64,000 nucleotides of DNA from Stenotrophomonas sp. SY1 (GCF_021202945.1 NZ_JAJOYR010000002.1:186001-250000), one strand, 5' to 3'. Positions 1 to 10,047 are shown, counted from the first letter of the stretch. Program-made: numbers and translations. The notes: a model not told the origin generated them from the letters alone.

Positions 1-3000
1 ATCTTGCCGCGCTGGTACATGGTGTCCATTGCACCCAGCACGCCACCACGTTCGCTGATCGCTTCGAACTCCTTGTACACGGCTTCTTCGACGATATCGG
101 TGAGCTTGTCAACGATGAAGCTGCCTTGCCACGGGTTCTCGCAGAAGTTCAGCCCCAGCTCCTTGTTGATGATCATCTGGATCGCCACCGCGCGGCGCAC
201 GCTCTCCTCGGTCGGCGTGGTGATCGCTTCGTCGTAGGCATTGGTGTGCAGGCTGTTGCAGTTGTCGAACAGCGCATACAGCGCCTGCAGCGTGGTGCGG
301 ATGTCGTTGAACTGGATTTCCTGTGCGTGCAGCGAGCGACCGGAAGTCTGGATGTGGTACTTCATCATCTGGCTGCGCTCGTTGGCGCCATAACGCTCAC
401 GCATCGCGCGCGCCCAGATGCGGCGCGCCACGCGGCCGATCACGGTGTACTCCGGGTCCATGCCGTTGGAGAAGAAGAACGACAGGTTGGGCGCGAAGTC
501 GTCGATCTTCATGCCACGCGCCAGGTAGTACTCGACGATGGTGAAGCCGTTGGACAGAGTGAAGGCCAACTGGCTGATCGGATTCGCACCGGCTTCGGCG
601 ATGTGATAACCGGAGATCGACACCGAGTAGAAGTTGCGCACCTTGTTGTCGACAAAGTACTGCTGGATGTCGCCCATCATCCGCAGCGCGAACTCGGTGG
701 AGAAGATACAGGTGTTCTGTGCCTGGTCTTCCTTGAGGATGTCCGCCTGCACGGTGCCGCGCACGGTGGACAGCGTCTCAGCCTTGATGCGCGCGTAGGT
801 GTCGGCATCGACCAACTGGTCACCGGTGACGCCCAGCAGTGCCAGGCCCAGGCCGTTGTTGGTCGGCGGCAGCTCGCCATGGTACTGCGGGCGGGCGCGG
901 CCTTCGAAGATCTTCGCGATCTTCGCCTCGGCCTCGGCCCAGCGCGCGGGATCTTCCTGCAGGTATTTCTCAATCTGTTGATCGATGGCGGTGTTCATGA
1001 ACATCGCCAGGATCATCGGCGCCGGGCCGTTGATGGTCATCGACACCGAGGTGGTCGGCGCGCACAGGTCAAAGCCGGAATACAACTTCTTCATGTCGTC
1101 CAGCGTGGGGATGTTGACGCCGGAGTTGCCGATCTTGCCGTAGATGTCCGGGCGCGGCGCCGGGTCCTCGCCATACAGCGTCACGCTGTCGAAGGCGGTG
1201 GACAGGCGCGCCGCCGGCTGGCCCACGCTCAGGTAATGGAAGCGACGGTTGGTGCGCTCGGGCGTGCCTTCGCCGGCGAACATGCGGATCGGGTCTTCGC
1301 CGGTGCGGCGGTACGGATACACGCCGCCGGTGTACGGGTACGAGCCCGGCAGGTTCTCCTTCTGCAGAAACACCAGCAGCTCGCCCCAGCTGCGGTAGGT
1401 GGGCGCGGCGATCTTGGGAATCTGCTGGTGGCTGAGCGACTCGCGGTAGTTCTCCACGCGGATGGTCTTGCCGCGCACTTGGTACTCATTGACCGGCTCG
1501 GTGATCGATTTCAGGCGTGCGGGCCACTCGCGCAACAGGCGCAGTGCTTCGGAATCGAGCGACTGCACGGCATCGTTGTAGCGCTGGCGCAGGGTGCGGA
1601 TGCTGTTGTCGGCAGCGGCGTCGGTCAGGGCATCGGCCGGGTACAGATCCAGCGCGCCCGGCAATGCCGCATCACCCAGTTCCTTCAGCGCCTGCCACAG
1701 GCTCTGCGCACGCTCGGCCACCTCGGCCTGCGAGTCGATGCGGGCGTTGATGCCGCGGCCCTGCTCGGCAATCTCGGCCAAGTAACGCACACGGCTGCCC
1801 GGGATCAGCACCGTCGCACGCGGCTCCTTGAGCGAGGTGTCGATCTGCGGCTGCAACCCTGTGTCGGCCTTGACCTTCTCGCGCAGCAGGCGACACAGGT
1901 TGGCGAACATCCAGCTGATACCCGGATCGTTGAACTGGCTGGCGATGGTCGGATAAACCGGCACATCCTCATCCTTCATCGTGAAAGCGACGCGGTTGCG
2001 CTTCCACTGCTTGCGCACGTCACGCAGCGCATCTTCGGCGCCGCGCTTGTCGAACTTGTTCAGCACCACCAGCTCGGCGTAATCGAGCATGTCGATCTTT
2101 TCCAGCTGGCTCGGCGCACCGAAATCGCTGGTCATCACGTACATCGGGAAATCGACCAGATCGACGATCTCCGAATCGCTCTGGCCAATACCAGCGGTCT
2201 CGACGATCACCAGATCGAAATGCAGCGACTTCAGGAAGCCGATGCAATCGCGCAGCACGGTATTGATCGCCGCGTGCTGGCGGCGGGTCGCCATCGAACG
2301 CATGTACACGCGCTTGGAGCGCAGCGAGTTCATGCGGATGCGGTCACCGAGCAGTGCACCGCCAGTGCGGCGACGGGTCGGGTCCACCGAGATCACCGCG
2401 ATGCGCATCTGCGGGAAGCTGGCCAGGAAACGGTTGAGCAGTTCGTCGGTCACCGACGACTTGCCGGCGCCACCGGTACCGGTGATGCCGATGACCGGCG
2501 TCTTGCCGGCAGCCAGCTGCCATTGCTTGCGCAGGTGGCCCAACTCGGCTTCGGAATGATTGCCATCTTCCAGCTGCGACAGCACGCGACCGATACCAAT
2601 CTCATCCTCGATGGCCGGCGTGTCATCGTCGGCATCGAGTGCACGGGTATCTCGCGCCTTGCCGGCACGCGCCACCACATCCTCGATCATCTCCACCAGC
2701 CCCATCTTCATGCCATCGTTGGGGTGGTAGATGCGCTCCACGCCGTAGGCCTGCAGCTCGCGGATTTCTTCCGGAGTGATGGTGCCACCACCACCGCCGA
2801 ACACCTTGATATGGCCGGCGCCGCGCTCCTTGAGCATGTCCACCATGTACTTGAAGTACTCGACGTGGCCGCCTTGATACGACGACAGCGCGATCGCATC
2901 GGCATCTTCCTGCAATGCTGCACGCACCACATCCTCGACGCTGCGGTTGTGGCCCAGGTGGATCACTTCCGCGCCCTGCGCCTGGATCAGCCGGCGCATG

Positions 3001-3107
3001 ATGTTGATGGCTGCATCGTGGCCATCGAACAGGCTGGCGGCGGTGACGAAACGCAGCGGGGTGGTTTCCGGCTGGGTCTGCGGGAACTGGGAGGCGGGGG
3101 TACTCAT
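1..3107 (-). CDS. icmF: Fused isobutyryl-CoA mutase (IcmF), 3' end beyond window
   Basis: Adenosylcobalamin-dependent mutase interconverting isobutyryl-CoA and n-butyryl-CoA, with its own G-protein chaperone built in. The visible 1035 residues show the IcmF order: an N-terminal B12-binding domain with the cobalt-ligand motif DGHDAA (His30), a MeaB-like GTPase with P-loop GTGGAGKS (Lys216), then the large substrate-binding TIM-barrel region. The domain order and the internal GTPase separate it from ordinary methylmalonyl-CoA mutase subunits. The start is the ATG followed by STPASQ; the window begins about 50 residues before the expected C-terminus. It diverges from leucine dehydrogenase, which fits valine/leucine breakdown. 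Family members can also take pivalyl- or isovaleryl-CoA, so the exact substrate is not fixed by this sequence. Confidence 0.93.
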   Translation of the reverse strand, partial: MSTPASQFPQTQPETTPLRFVTAASLFDGHDAAINIMRRLIQAQGAEVIHLGHNRSVEDVVRAALQEDADAIALSSYQGGHVEYFKYMVDMLKERGAGHIKVFGGGGGTITPEEIRELQAYGVERIYHPNDGMKMGLVEMIEDVVARAGKARDTRALDADDDTPAIEDEIGIGRVLSQLEDGNHSEAELGHLRKQWQLAAGKTPVIGITGTGGAGKSSVTDELLNRFLASFPQMRIAVISVDPTRRRTGGALLGDRIRMNSLRSKRVYMRSMATRRQHAAINTVLRDCIGFLKSLHFDLVIVETAGIGQSDSEIVDLVDFPMYVMTSDFGAPSQLEKIDMLDYAELVVLNKFDKRGAEDALRDVRKQWKRNRVAFTMKDEDVPVYPTIASQFNDPGISWMFANLCRLLREKVKADTGLQPQIDTSLKEPRATVLIPGSRVRYLAEIAEQGRGINARIDSQAEVAERAQSLWQALKELGDAALPGALDLYPADALTDAAADNSIRTLRQRYNDAVQSLDSEALRLLREWPARLKSITEPVNEYQVRGKTIRVENYRESLSHQQIPKIAAPTYRSWGELLVFLQKENLPGSYPYTGGVYPYRRTGEDPIRMFAGEGTPERTNRRFHYLSVGQPAARLSTAFDSVTLYGEDPAPRPDIYGKIGNSGVNIPTLDDMKKLYSGFDLCAPTTSVSMTINGPAPMILAMFMNTAIDQQIEKYLQEDPARWAEAEAKIAKIFEGRARPQYHGELPPTNNGLGLALLGVTGDQLVDADTYARIKAETLSTVRGTVQADILKEDQAQNTCIFSTEFALRMMGDIQQYFVDNKVRNFYSVSISGYHIAEAGANPISQLAFTLSNGFTIVEYYLARGMKIDDFAPNLSFFFSNGMDPEYTVIGRVARRIWARAMRERYGANERSQMMKYHIQTSGRSLHAQEIQFNDIRTTLQALYALFDNCNSLHTNAYDEAITTPTEESVRRAVAIQMIINKELGLNFCENPWQGSFIVDKLTDIVEEAVYKEFEAISERGGVLGAMDTMYQRGK

Positions 3108-3410
3108 GGGCCGTACAACTTCCGGTTTCTGTTGAAACCGATGATAGGGCCGCGCGCCGGGCAGGTCAGGTTGCAGCGCAGCGTGACCTTTTGCCGATCA
3201 GCGCTCTGCACAATCCGTGAAGGCCTGCATTGGCACAGTAAGGCACCGGCCCTGGCATGCAGGCCTGAACGGATCCCCACCACCTAATGCATTAGAATGG
3301 CGCCACCGCGACCCCGTCCCTGTAATGGCGAAGTCGCATTTTTTGTTTTCGGCCTGCTGTTTAGCTGCAGGTTCACTGACGTTGTGGCAAAAACCGCCAT
3401 CGGAGCTTCC
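3108..3410. promoter_or_regulatory. Divergent intergenic region icmF / leucine dehydrogenase
   Basis: This 303-bp gene-free stretch separates two divergent catabolic genes and must carry both promoters. A -10-like TAGAAT lies at 3293-3298 on the + strand, inside the palindromic stretch CTAATGCATTAG (3284-3295), but no good -35 sits at the right distance. I see no cobalamin-riboswitch-like element on the icmF side. Shared control by a branched-chain amino acid sensor is inference only. Confidence 0.4.
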
Positions 3411-4508
3411 ATGCTTTTCGAAACCCTCGAGACTTCCGGCCACGAACAGGTCGTGTTCTGCCAGAACCGCGATGCCGGCCTGAAGGCGATCATCGCCATC
3501 CATGACACCACCCTCGGCCCGGCTCTGGGCGGGGTGCGCATGCGCCCCTACGCCAGCACCGACGACGCCCTGCGCGACGTCCTGCGCCTGAGCCGGACCA
3601 TGACCTACAAGAACGCCCTTGCCGGACTGAACGTGGGCGGCGGCAAGGCGGTGATCATCGGCGACCCGCGCACCGACAAGAGCGAAGTGCTGTTCCGCGC
3701 CTTCGGCCGTCAGGTCGAGGCCCTGGGCGGGCGCTACATCACCGCCGAGGACGTGGGCAGCGACGTCAACGACATGGAGCAGATCTACCTGGAGACCGGT
3801 TATGTCACCGGCGTCCACCAGGTCCACGGCGGTTCCGGCGATCCGGCACCGTTCACCGCCTATGGCGCCCTGCAGGCGCTGATGGCATCGGTGAACCGCA
3901 AGTTCGGCCATGAGGAAATCGGCAAGGTCAGCATCGCCGTGCAGGGCTTGGGCCATATCGGCATGGAGCTGGTGAAGCTGCTGCGCGAGCGTGGCGCCAA
4001 GCTGTATGTCACCGACCTGGACCCGGTGCTGGTGCAGCGCGCGGTCAGCGAGTACGGCTGCGAAGCGGTCAAGCCCGACGCGATCTACGACGTCGCCACT
4101 GACGTGTTCGCCCCCTGCGCGATGGAAGGCGCCATCGACATGGATACCCTGGACCGGCTCAAGGCCAAGGTCATCTGCGGCACCGCCAACAACCAGTTGG
4201 CCAGCCATGCAGTCGGCGATGAGCTGTACAAGCGCGGCGTGCTGTGGGCCCCGGATTACGCGGTCAACGCCGGTGGCGTGATGAACGTGTCACTGGAGAT
4301 CGACGGTTACAACCGCGAACGCGCGATGCGCCTGATCCGCAGCATCTACCACAATCTCGGCAAGGTCTTCGATCTGTCCGAACGCGACAGCATCTCCCCG
4401 CAACGCGCCGCCGACCGCATCGCCGAAAACCGCATCCAATCCATCGGCAAGCTGAAGATGCCGATGGGCCGCTCGGTCCCGCGCATGAACCGCCTGCGCG
4501 GCGAGTAA
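3411..4508 (+). CDS. ldh: Leucine dehydrogenase (Glu/Leu/Phe/Val dehydrogenase family)
   Basis: NAD-dependent oxidative deamination of leucine, valine and isoleucine to 2-oxo acids. The 365-residue length equals that of Bacillus leucine dehydrogenase. The catalytic stretch MTYKNALAGLNVGGGKA holds the two lysines (Lys67 and Lys79) that correspond to Lys68 and Lys80 of the characterised enzymes. The Rossmann glycine motif GLGHIG is at residues 179-184. The chosen ATG has GGAG a few bases upstream; the reading frame stays open for 38 codons before it, but that part resembles nothing. It diverges from icmF, so the pair probably feeds branched-chain amino acids towards acyl-CoA products. Valine preference is possible. 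Confidence 0.92.
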   Translation: MLFETLETSGHEQVVFCQNRDAGLKAIIAIHDTTLGPALGGVRMRPYASTDDALRDVLRLSRTMTYKNALAGLNVGGGKAVIIGDPRTDKSEVLFRAFGRQVEALGGRYITAEDVGSDVNDMEQIYLETGYVTGVHQVHGGSGDPAPFTAYGALQALMASVNRKFGHEEIGKVSIAVQGLGHIGMELVKLLRERGAKLYVTDLDPVLVQRAVSEYGCEAVKPDAIYDVATDVFAPCAMEGAIDMDTLDRLKAKVICGTANNQLASHAVGDELYKRGVLWAPDYAVNAGGVMNVSLEIDGYNRERAMRLIRSIYHNLGKVFDLSERDSISPQRAADRIAENRIQSIGKLKMPMGRSVPRMNRLRGE

Positions 4509-4552
4509 GGCGGGACCGGGCGGGAACTGGAAGTCCAAGACTTCCAGATAAC

Positions 4553-4666
4553 TACCCCTCCCGAGCCCTCCCCTTGGCGGTGCCAAAGGGAGGGGGCTAA
4601 AGAGCAGCGCGCTCTGGCTGGCTTTCCCTCCCTTTGGCACCGCCAAGGGGAGGGCTGGGGAGGGGT
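4553..4666. repeat. Long inverted repeat pair, CCCTCCCC-type intergenic palindrome
   Basis: Two arms (about 4553-4596 and 4622-4666) are near-perfect reverse complements. Each has an outer CCCCTCC/GAGCCCTCCCC block and a core TTGGCGGTGCCAAA. The element lies between the 3' ends of the convergent leucine dehydrogenase and autotransporter genes, so its transcript would fold into a strong hairpin and could act as a bidirectional terminator. A close relative with a different core is at 18734-18868 and a single arm at 62102-62142. Confidence 0.8.
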
Positions 4667-4694
4667 GCAGTTGAAATCTCGCCCCTGCCCTTCT

Positions 4695-7544
4695 TCAAAA
4701 CCCCTGGAAAAAGCGCAGCGACACCTGCCGATTCTCACCACGCGGACCGAAACGCTGGTCATAGCCCAGCGACAGTTGCGCAGTGCGCGACAACCACGAA
4801 TCCAGCGACACACCGAACAGTCCACCCGAGCGCGCCGGTTGCAACCCCGCCAGCGGCGCCCATGCGTCAATACCGACGAAGCCCGCATCCAGCATCAGGC
4901 CACCATTGGCAACCGCCTGCTGCCATTCCGCGTAGCCATTGAGCGCCAGTCCTCGCCAACGATACTGCCCGCGCACGCCCGCCAGTGCCTGCAGGCGGTC
5001 ACTGTTCCAATCCTCGGCACGCAGTCCGAAACCGTAGCCGCCCTGCTCCTGGAAAGCGTCATTGTCGATGCGGGTGTATTCGGCTCCCAGGTAAGGCGTG
5101 AGCGATGCCGCGCCGTGCCCGAAGCGATAGCCGCCTTCCGCGCTGCCGGACAGGAAACTGCCGCTGTAGCGCGTATGCGCGCCCGCGCGCTCATTGCCCA
5201 GCAGCAGGCCACGATCCATCTCGCGCTGATACTGGCCAAAGCCCGCCTGCCCCAGCACATAGCCCGCACCCATGCGCCAACCGGCATACATCTGCGACTG
5301 CATCTGGCGGTCACGACTGCGGTCCTGCGCAACGCCGTCGGTCGTGTTGGCGCGGGTTTCGCCGAAGGCGAATCCCAGTACTCCACCCCCTGCAATGGCG
5401 GCCTCATGCCCCATCATCCAGCCACCAACGCTGTAGTCGCTGCCCAGGAAACCGCCCTGCCCGCCGCCGCCCAACGTGCGCATCCAGCTGCGGCCCTGAG
5501 GCGAAGTGACGGCGCTTTCAGAGAACTGGGCGGAGAGCGCACGACGATTCATGTCGATGCTATCGAAGGTCATCGCCGTTGCCGTTGCATGTGCGCGCCC
5601 GGACAGGCTTTCCAGGCTGGCGCCCAGGCCATTGAAGCCGCCACTGCCCTGCTGCAATGACGCTGCTGCCGCAGCGAAGGCGCTGCCCTGCAAACCGGCA
5701 TTGCCGTCAAGCAGTTCGAAGGCATGCTCCACTTGTTGCGCCACCGACATCGCCTGGATGCCGACACCGGCCGAACGCGCGGCACTGGTCACACTCACCC
5801 GGTCCAGCATCAACCAGGCATTGTTGGCGTCATAGCCGTACTGCGTCTGCAGCAGCGTCAGGCCGGTGTTCTGGGTTGCCGTGGCCGGCGTGGCGAATTG
5901 CCCGCTCACTCCGCCACCGGCGTGAACCAGATCCTGACGTTTGCCGTCCTGCGCCACATAGCCACTGACCATGCCGTTGATCAGCACGCCACCATCCAGC
6001 GCGGCCGAGCCACTGACCTGCAATGCCTTCACTCCCAGCGCGATCATCAACTGCGCCCCGGGCCGCTGGATGTAGTTGCCTTCGATGGTGCCGCTGCTGT
6101 CGGCGCCCAGCAGCAGCACGCTGCCACCGTTGTCGACATTGCCAACCACCCGCGTATCACCGTTCATGAACTGCAATCCGGCCGCCGATGGATTGGATTG
6201 CGCGGTGATTGTGACGTTGGAACGGATCGAACCGCCGTCGCGCAAGGCCAGGGTGCCACGCTCGATCCGGGTAGCACCGCTGTAGACATTTGCCCCGGAC
6301 AACCCCAGCGCGCCGTCACCCTGCTTGACCAGCCCGCCGCTCCCGCTGATCGCGTTGCTCCAAACCGAGTTCAGGCCCGACTGGTTGACGTTGACCACGG
6401 CGTCGCCCCAGTCGAATTTCGCCGGCCCTTTCACCGCCTTGCCGACGTTGAGCAGACCATAGCCGAACTTGACGTCAGGCCCGGGCTCGCCCAGGTCGGT
6501 GGCGGTGCCCAGCAGGGTCTGCCGCACCAGGTCGTTGTTGAAGTACGGAAACGCCTGCCACACCAACGCCGCCGCGCCGGACACCAGCGGCGCGGCAAAC
6601 GAGGTGCCGCTGGCGTACACGTACTTCAGGCTGCCGACGGTGCTGTCATGGCTTATGTAAGACGCCGTCCCCGGCGCCACCAGGCAGTAGTTCTTCGCCA
6701 CACCGCAGGCGTTTGAGTAAGAGGCCAGCTGTGTGGGCGCTGCGGTATCCAGCGCGGCCACGGTCAGCCAGCCGCGCTCCAGATCAGCCGCCGGCAATGT
6801 GCCATTGGGACCGGCCTTGCTGGGCAATGCCGCCATGTCCGATGGATTGCTGCGCGATTCGTTGCCGCTGGCAAACACCACCAGCCCGTCATTGCTGGTG
6901 ATGAACGGCCGGTACTCGGCCGCGATCGGCGCGGTGGCGGTGTCCCGGGTCCAGTACAGCCCGCCCCAGGAGTTGTTCATGATGCGCACGCCGGCACGGA
7001 TCAGGTCCGCGTGGATCGGCGCGAATCCCAATGCACCGGTCACCTCGTTGCCTTGCCCGGAACCATCATCGACCGGATCCTTGTCGGCGATGATCCGTGC
7101 CGAAATGATCTGCGCCCCCGGAGCGACGCCGCCAGGCCAGCGCCCGTATTCCGCACCGGCGGCCAATTCGGCTACCGCCGTGCCATGGCCGACCACGTCA
7201 TCCACATTGGCGTTGTTGCTGGCCGGGTCCAGGTAGAAGTAGCTGTCCAGCACCCGTCCGTTGAGCGTCGGGTGGTTGCGCATCACCCCCGAGTCCATGA
7301 TGCCGATGCGATAACCAGCCCCGGTCAGCCCCATCACCTGCGCGGCTTTGGCATTGGTCAGGGCCAGATGCGCATCGATGGCCGGCTCGGGGACGGTGGT
7401 CGTGGGTGGCGGCGGTGTCGTCGGTGGCGGCGTGGTCGGCGGCGGCGGTGGGGCCACCTTGGTGCTGCCCCCTCCTCCACAGGCGCTCAATATCAACGCC
7501 AATGAGGCGCTCAGAATGTTGCATCCCCTGACACTTCTACTCAC
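4695..7544 (-). CDS. Subtilisin-type (S8) serine protease autotransporter lipoprotein
   Basis: Outer-membrane autotransporter with a surface S8 protease, 949 residues. The signal peptide ends in lipobox LSAC (Cys22), followed by a Pro/Thr-rich linker (residues 31-54). The protease domain shows the triad Asp84 (IMDSGV), His120 (GHGTAVAEL) and Ser315 (GTSFAAP), with Asn228 (ASGN) as oxyanion residue. A passenger beta-helix with one autotransporter-associated repeat (around SGANVYSGATRIERGTL) follows, then a C-terminal beta-barrel from about residue 690 ending in aromatic RFFQGF. A lipidated S8 autotransporter is the architecture of Bordetella SphB1 and Neisseria NalP, which process other surface proteins; a similar role here is inference. 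It stands alone and is convergent with leucine dehydrogenase. Confidence 0.93.
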   Translation of the reverse strand: MSRSVRGCNILSASLALILSACGGGGSTKVAPPPPPTTPPPTTPPPPTTTVPEPAIDAHLALTNAKAAQVMGLTGAGYRIGIMDSGVMRNHPTLNGRVLDSYFYLDPASNNANVDDVVGHGTAVAELAAGAEYGRWPGGVAPGAQIISARIIADKDPVDDGSGQGNEVTGALGFAPIHADLIRAGVRIMNNSWGGLYWTRDTATAPIAAEYRPFITSNDGLVVFASGNESRSNPSDMAALPSKAGPNGTLPAADLERGWLTVAALDTAAPTQLASYSNACGVAKNYCLVAPGTASYISHDSTVGSLKYVYASGTSFAAPLVSGAAALVWQAFPYFNNDLVRQTLLGTATDLGEPGPDVKFGYGLLNVGKAVKGPAKFDWGDAVVNVNQSGLNSVWSNAISGSGGLVKQGDGALGLSGANVYSGATRIERGTLALRDGGSIRSNVTITAQSNPSAAGLQFMNGDTRVVGNVDNGGSVLLLGADSSGTIEGNYIQRPGAQLMIALGVKALQVSGSAALDGGVLINGMVSGYVAQDGKRQDLVHAGGGVSGQFATPATATQNTGLTLLQTQYGYDANNAWLMLDRVSVTSAARSAGVGIQAMSVAQQVEHAFELLDGNAGLQGSAFAAAAASLQQGSGGFNGLGASLESLSGRAHATATAMTFDSIDMNRRALSAQFSESAVTSPQGRSWMRTLGGGGQGGFLGSDYSVGGWMMGHEAAIAGGGVLGFAFGETRANTTDGVAQDRSRDRQMQSQMYAGWRMGAGYVLGQAGFGQYQREMDRGLLLGNERAGAHTRYSGSFLSGSAEGGYRFGHGAASLTPYLGAEYTRIDNDAFQEQGGYGFGLRAEDWNSDRLQALAGVRGQYRWRGLALNGYAEWQQAVANGGLMLDAGFVGIDAWAPLAGLQPARSGGLFGVSLDSWLSRTAQLSLGYDQRFGPRGENRQVSLRFFQGF

Positions 7545-7722
7545 GCAAAGCCCTCCTTGGTTGCTGTCCCACAGATTCAGGTATTAGCGACACACGGCCA
7601 GGCAGGCCCGACCTTCTATACTCCGCCGACAATCCGCAGTCTGAAGGGATGTGCCGTTGGTCCAATGTGACGGCGCCCCGCAAGTCCTGATAATTGCCGC
7701 AAGAGAACAACCGAGATTGCAC

Positions 7723-8898
7723 ATGTCCGACATCGTCATCGCCGCCGCCAAGCGCACCGCCATTGGTTCCTTCCTCGGCCAGTTCAACGGCGTTCCCACG
7801 CCTACCCTGGGCGCCACCGCCATCAGCGCGGCCATGCAGCAGTCCGGCATCGCTGCGGCCGATGTTTCCGAAGTGATCATGGGCTGCGTGCTGCCGGCCA
7901 ACCTGGGCCAGGCGCCCGCGCGCCAGGCCGCATTGGCCGCCGGCCTGCCGACCAGCACCGGCGCCACCACCCTCAACAAGGTCTGCGGTTCGGGCATGAA
8001 AGCCATCATGCTGGGCCATGACCTGATCAAGGCCGGTTCGGCCGCGATCGTGGTTGCCGGCGGCATGGAGTCCATGTCCAACGCACCGCACATGCTGCCC
8101 AACTCGCGCACCGGCAACCGCTACGGCAACTTCCAGGCAGTGGACCACATGGCGTGGGACGGCCTGACCAACCCGTACGACGGCCAGGCCATGGGCGTGT
8201 TTGCCGAAGCCACCGTCGCCAAGTTCGGCTTCACCCGCGAAGAGCAGGACGCCTACGCGATCGAGTCGGTCACCCGTGCCCAGGCCGCCCAGGCCAACGG
8301 CGCCTTCAATGACGAAATCGTCCCGGTGAAGGTCGCCACCCGCAAGGGCGAGGCCGAGTTCAACCAGGACGAGCAGCCGGGCAAGTCGGACATCGCCAAG
8401 ATCCCGACCCTGCGCCCGGCCTTCAAGAAGGACGGCAGCGTCACCGCCGCCAGTTCCTCCAGCATTTCCGACGGCGCCGCTGCCGTGGTCCTGCTGTCTG
8501 CCGACGATGCCGCGCGTCGTGGCGTGCAGCCGCTGGCCCGCATCGCCGCACACGCCACCTTCTCGCAGGAACCGGAGTGGTTCACCACCGCCCCGATCGG
8601 CGCGATCACCCAGGTCCTGGCCAAGGCTGGCTGGAAAATCGAGGACGTGGACCTGTTCGAAATCAACGAAGCCTTCGCCGTTGTGGCGATGGCGCCGATC
8701 CGCGAACTGGGCATCCCGCACGAAAAGGTCAACGTCAATGGCGGTGCCTGCGCGCTCGGTCATCCGATCGGCGCTTCCGGTGCACGCTTGGTGGTTACGC
8801 TGGTAAACGCCTTGCGCACGCGCGGCCTCAAGCGTGGTGTTGCATCGCTCTGCATCGGTGGCGGCGAAGCAACCGCAATTGCCATCGAATTGATTTGA
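7723..8898 (+). CDS. Thiolase, acetyl-CoA C-acetyltransferase type
   Basis: Condensing/cleaving thiolase of 391 residues. The nucleophile is Cys88 in LNKVCGSGMKA, and the C-terminal acid/base pair is His347 (ALGHPIGASG) and Cys377 (SLCIGGGE). The EINEAFAV motif is present. These features fit the biosynthetic/acetoacetyl-CoA thiolases (AtoB/PhaA type) more than the FadA type, but the substrate chain length is not proven. The ATG at 7723 opens directly into the family N-terminus SDIVIAAAKRTAIG; the upstream in-frame codons are dismissed. A -10-like TATACT lies at 7617-7622 without a clear -35. No electron-transfer or hydroxyacyl-CoA dehydrogenase gene is adjacent; the FadJ-like gene is 22 kb away. 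Confidence 0.92.
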   Translation: MSDIVIAAAKRTAIGSFLGQFNGVPTPTLGATAISAAMQQSGIAAADVSEVIMGCVLPANLGQAPARQAALAAGLPTSTGATTLNKVCGSGMKAIMLGHDLIKAGSAAIVVAGGMESMSNAPHMLPNSRTGNRYGNFQAVDHMAWDGLTNPYDGQAMGVFAEATVAKFGFTREEQDAYAIESVTRAQAAQANGAFNDEIVPVKVATRKGEAEFNQDEQPGKSDIAKIPTLRPAFKKDGSVTAASSSSISDGAAAVVLLSADDAARRGVQPLARIAAHATFSQEPEWFTTAPIGAITQVLAKAGWKIEDVDLFEINEAFAVVAMAPIRELGIPHEKVNVNGGACALGHPIGASGARLVVTLVNALRTRGLKRGVASLCIGGGEATAIAIELI

Positions 8899-8940
8899 CT
8901 TGGAAATTTCAGATTCCAAGAAATATGAATGCGCATCCGC

Positions 8941-8968
8941 TTGACAGTCGAAATGGGCTTGTCATCAT
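8941..8968 (+). promoter_or_regulatory. Candidate sigma-70 promoter of alanine-rich lipoprotein gene
   Basis: A perfect -35 TTGACA (8941-8946) is followed after 16 bases by CATCAT (8963-8968), which matches four of six positions of the -10 consensus. Transcription would start near 8975, about 45 bases before the ATG at 9021. It lies just past a small hairpin (8899-8920) after the thiolase stop. Confidence 0.55.
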
Positions 8969-9020
8969 GTTCCCGGCGCGCAATGGCGCGTTGCCAAATT
9001 TCACGACGAGGATTCACACA

Positions 9021-9362
9021 ATGAGCATCAACAAGCTGCTGATCGCGATGGCCCTGGGCCTGGCACTGACCGCCTGCTCGAAGCAGGAACAGGCTGCCGA
9101 CGCTGCTGCCACCGCTGACGCCGCCGCTGCCGAAGCCCAGGGCGCTGCCGACCAGGCCGCTGCTGCTGGCGCCGCCACTGCCGAAGCTGCCCAGGCTGCT
9201 GCCGACACCGCCGCCACCGCTGCTGACGCTGCTGGCGAAGCCGCTGCTGCTACCGCCGGCGCTGCAACCGACGCCGCTGCTGGCGCCGCTGCTGACGTTG
9301 CCGAAGCTGCTAAGGACGTCGCTGCTGAAGCCAAGGACGCTGCTGAAGAAGCCAAGAAGTAA
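9021..9362 (+). CDS. Alanine-rich small lipoprotein, helical repeat
   Basis: A 113-residue protein with a lipoprotein signal peptide: a hydrophobic stretch MALGLALTAC gives acylated Cys19. The mature part is almost entirely Ala with regularly spaced Asp, Glu, Gln and Thr, ending in charged DVAAEAKDAAEEAKK. This predicts one long amphipathic helix or coiled coil without a globular domain. It is reminiscent of small Lpp-like or YtfJ-type envelope spacers, but I recognise no defined family. The gene has its own promoter-like sequence upstream and a strong terminator downstream. A second protein of the same design is encoded 160 bp further on, so the two are probably paralogues by design if not by descent. 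Confidence 0.8.
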   Translation: MSINKLLIAMALGLALTACSKQEQAADAAATADAAAAEAQGAADQAAAAGAATAEAAQAAADTAATAADAAGEAAAATAGAATDAAAGAAADVAEAAKDVAAEAKDAAEEAKK

Positions 9363-9390
9363 TAACTTCTTCTTCAAAGCAAGTCTCGAA

Positions 9391-9417
9391 AGCCGCTGGT
9401 TCGCCAGCGGCTTTTTT
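9391..9417 (+). terminator. Rho-independent terminator
   Basis: A nine-pair GC-rich stem (AGCCGCTGG / CCAGCGGCT) with a TTCG tetraloop is followed directly by a T run. It ends the first alanine-rich lipoprotein transcript. Confidence 0.9.
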
Positions 9418-9525
9418 AATGCCTGTTTCTTCTGCGTGTTGAGCGCTGGCAGACGCACTGCATTGACGCGCTCTGAATACGCAAGCGCCTAGGCTGGGGG
9501 CGTCCACCCTGCTCAGGAGAGCAAC

Positions 9526-9888
9526 ATGAAGCTGCCCGTCCCCTTGCTGGCAACAGGCCTGATGCTGGCTCTTGCCGCTTGCAACGCCCCCGATACCGAA
9601 CAGGCCCGGCGCGATGCAGAGGCCGCAGCCAAATCCGCTGCCGATGCCACCCGCGATGCCGCCGCGCAGGCTGCTGATGCCACCCGCGCCGCAGCGGCGC
9701 AATCACAGCAGGCATTGGACAATGCCGCCGCAGCCACCTCCCAGGCAGCGCAGGAGGCTTCGGTCGCCGCCCGGCAGGCCGCCGCTGATGCCAGTGAGGC
9801 AACCGCCGATGCGGCCCAGAAGGTGGCTGACGAAGCACACGACGCGGCCCAGCACGCGCGCGAAAAAGCAGACGAAGCCAAGCATTGA
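9526..9888 (+). CDS. Second alanine-rich small lipoprotein
   Basis: A 120-residue protein starting MKLPVPLLATGLMLALAAC, so the lipidated residue is Cys19. The rest repeats Ala-Ala-Asp-Ala-Thr-Arg type segments, for example SAADATRDAAAQAADATR, in a near 11-residue rhythm, predicting a continuous helix like LEA-type or apolipoprotein-like sequences. A GGAG-type ribosome site (CAGGAGAG) precedes the ATG. Compared with its neighbour it is richer in Arg and Gln, so it is more amphipathic. The function is unknown. Tandem position and shared design suggest an envelope spacer, stress or lipid-associated role, which is inference. Confidence 0.78.
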   Translation: MKLPVPLLATGLMLALAACNAPDTEQARRDAEAAAKSAADATRDAAAQAADATRAAAAQSQQALDNAAAATSQAAQEASVAARQAAADASEATADAAQKVADEAHDAAQHAREKADEAKH

Positions 9889-10047
9889 TAGACTGCGCCA
9901 CGCAGCCGCGCGGGAGCGCTGGCTGTGTGGCTGTCGCGCCTGATGCGCGATGCCGCCGGAGCCGGGGATTCACTCCGGAAAACATGAGGCCTTGCGCGGG
10001 GAGAAGGTGCCCGCGCAGGCCAGGCTCAGCAGCTGATCAAGGTGGCG

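Noticed and set aside
126..3287. Open frame of 1053 codons on the + strand opposite icmF
   Set aside because: It mirrors the icmF coding frame, has no family resemblance and is Arg/His/Val-rich like other GC-driven antisense frames.
3108..3410. Cobalamin riboswitch upstream of icmF
   Set aside because: No B12-box-like sequence or characteristic stem arrangement seen in either direction.
8760..9458. 232-codon frame opposite the thiolase end and the Ala-rich lipoprotein
   Set aside because: Ser/Gly-rich shadow of an Ala-rich gene; no start signal or similarity.
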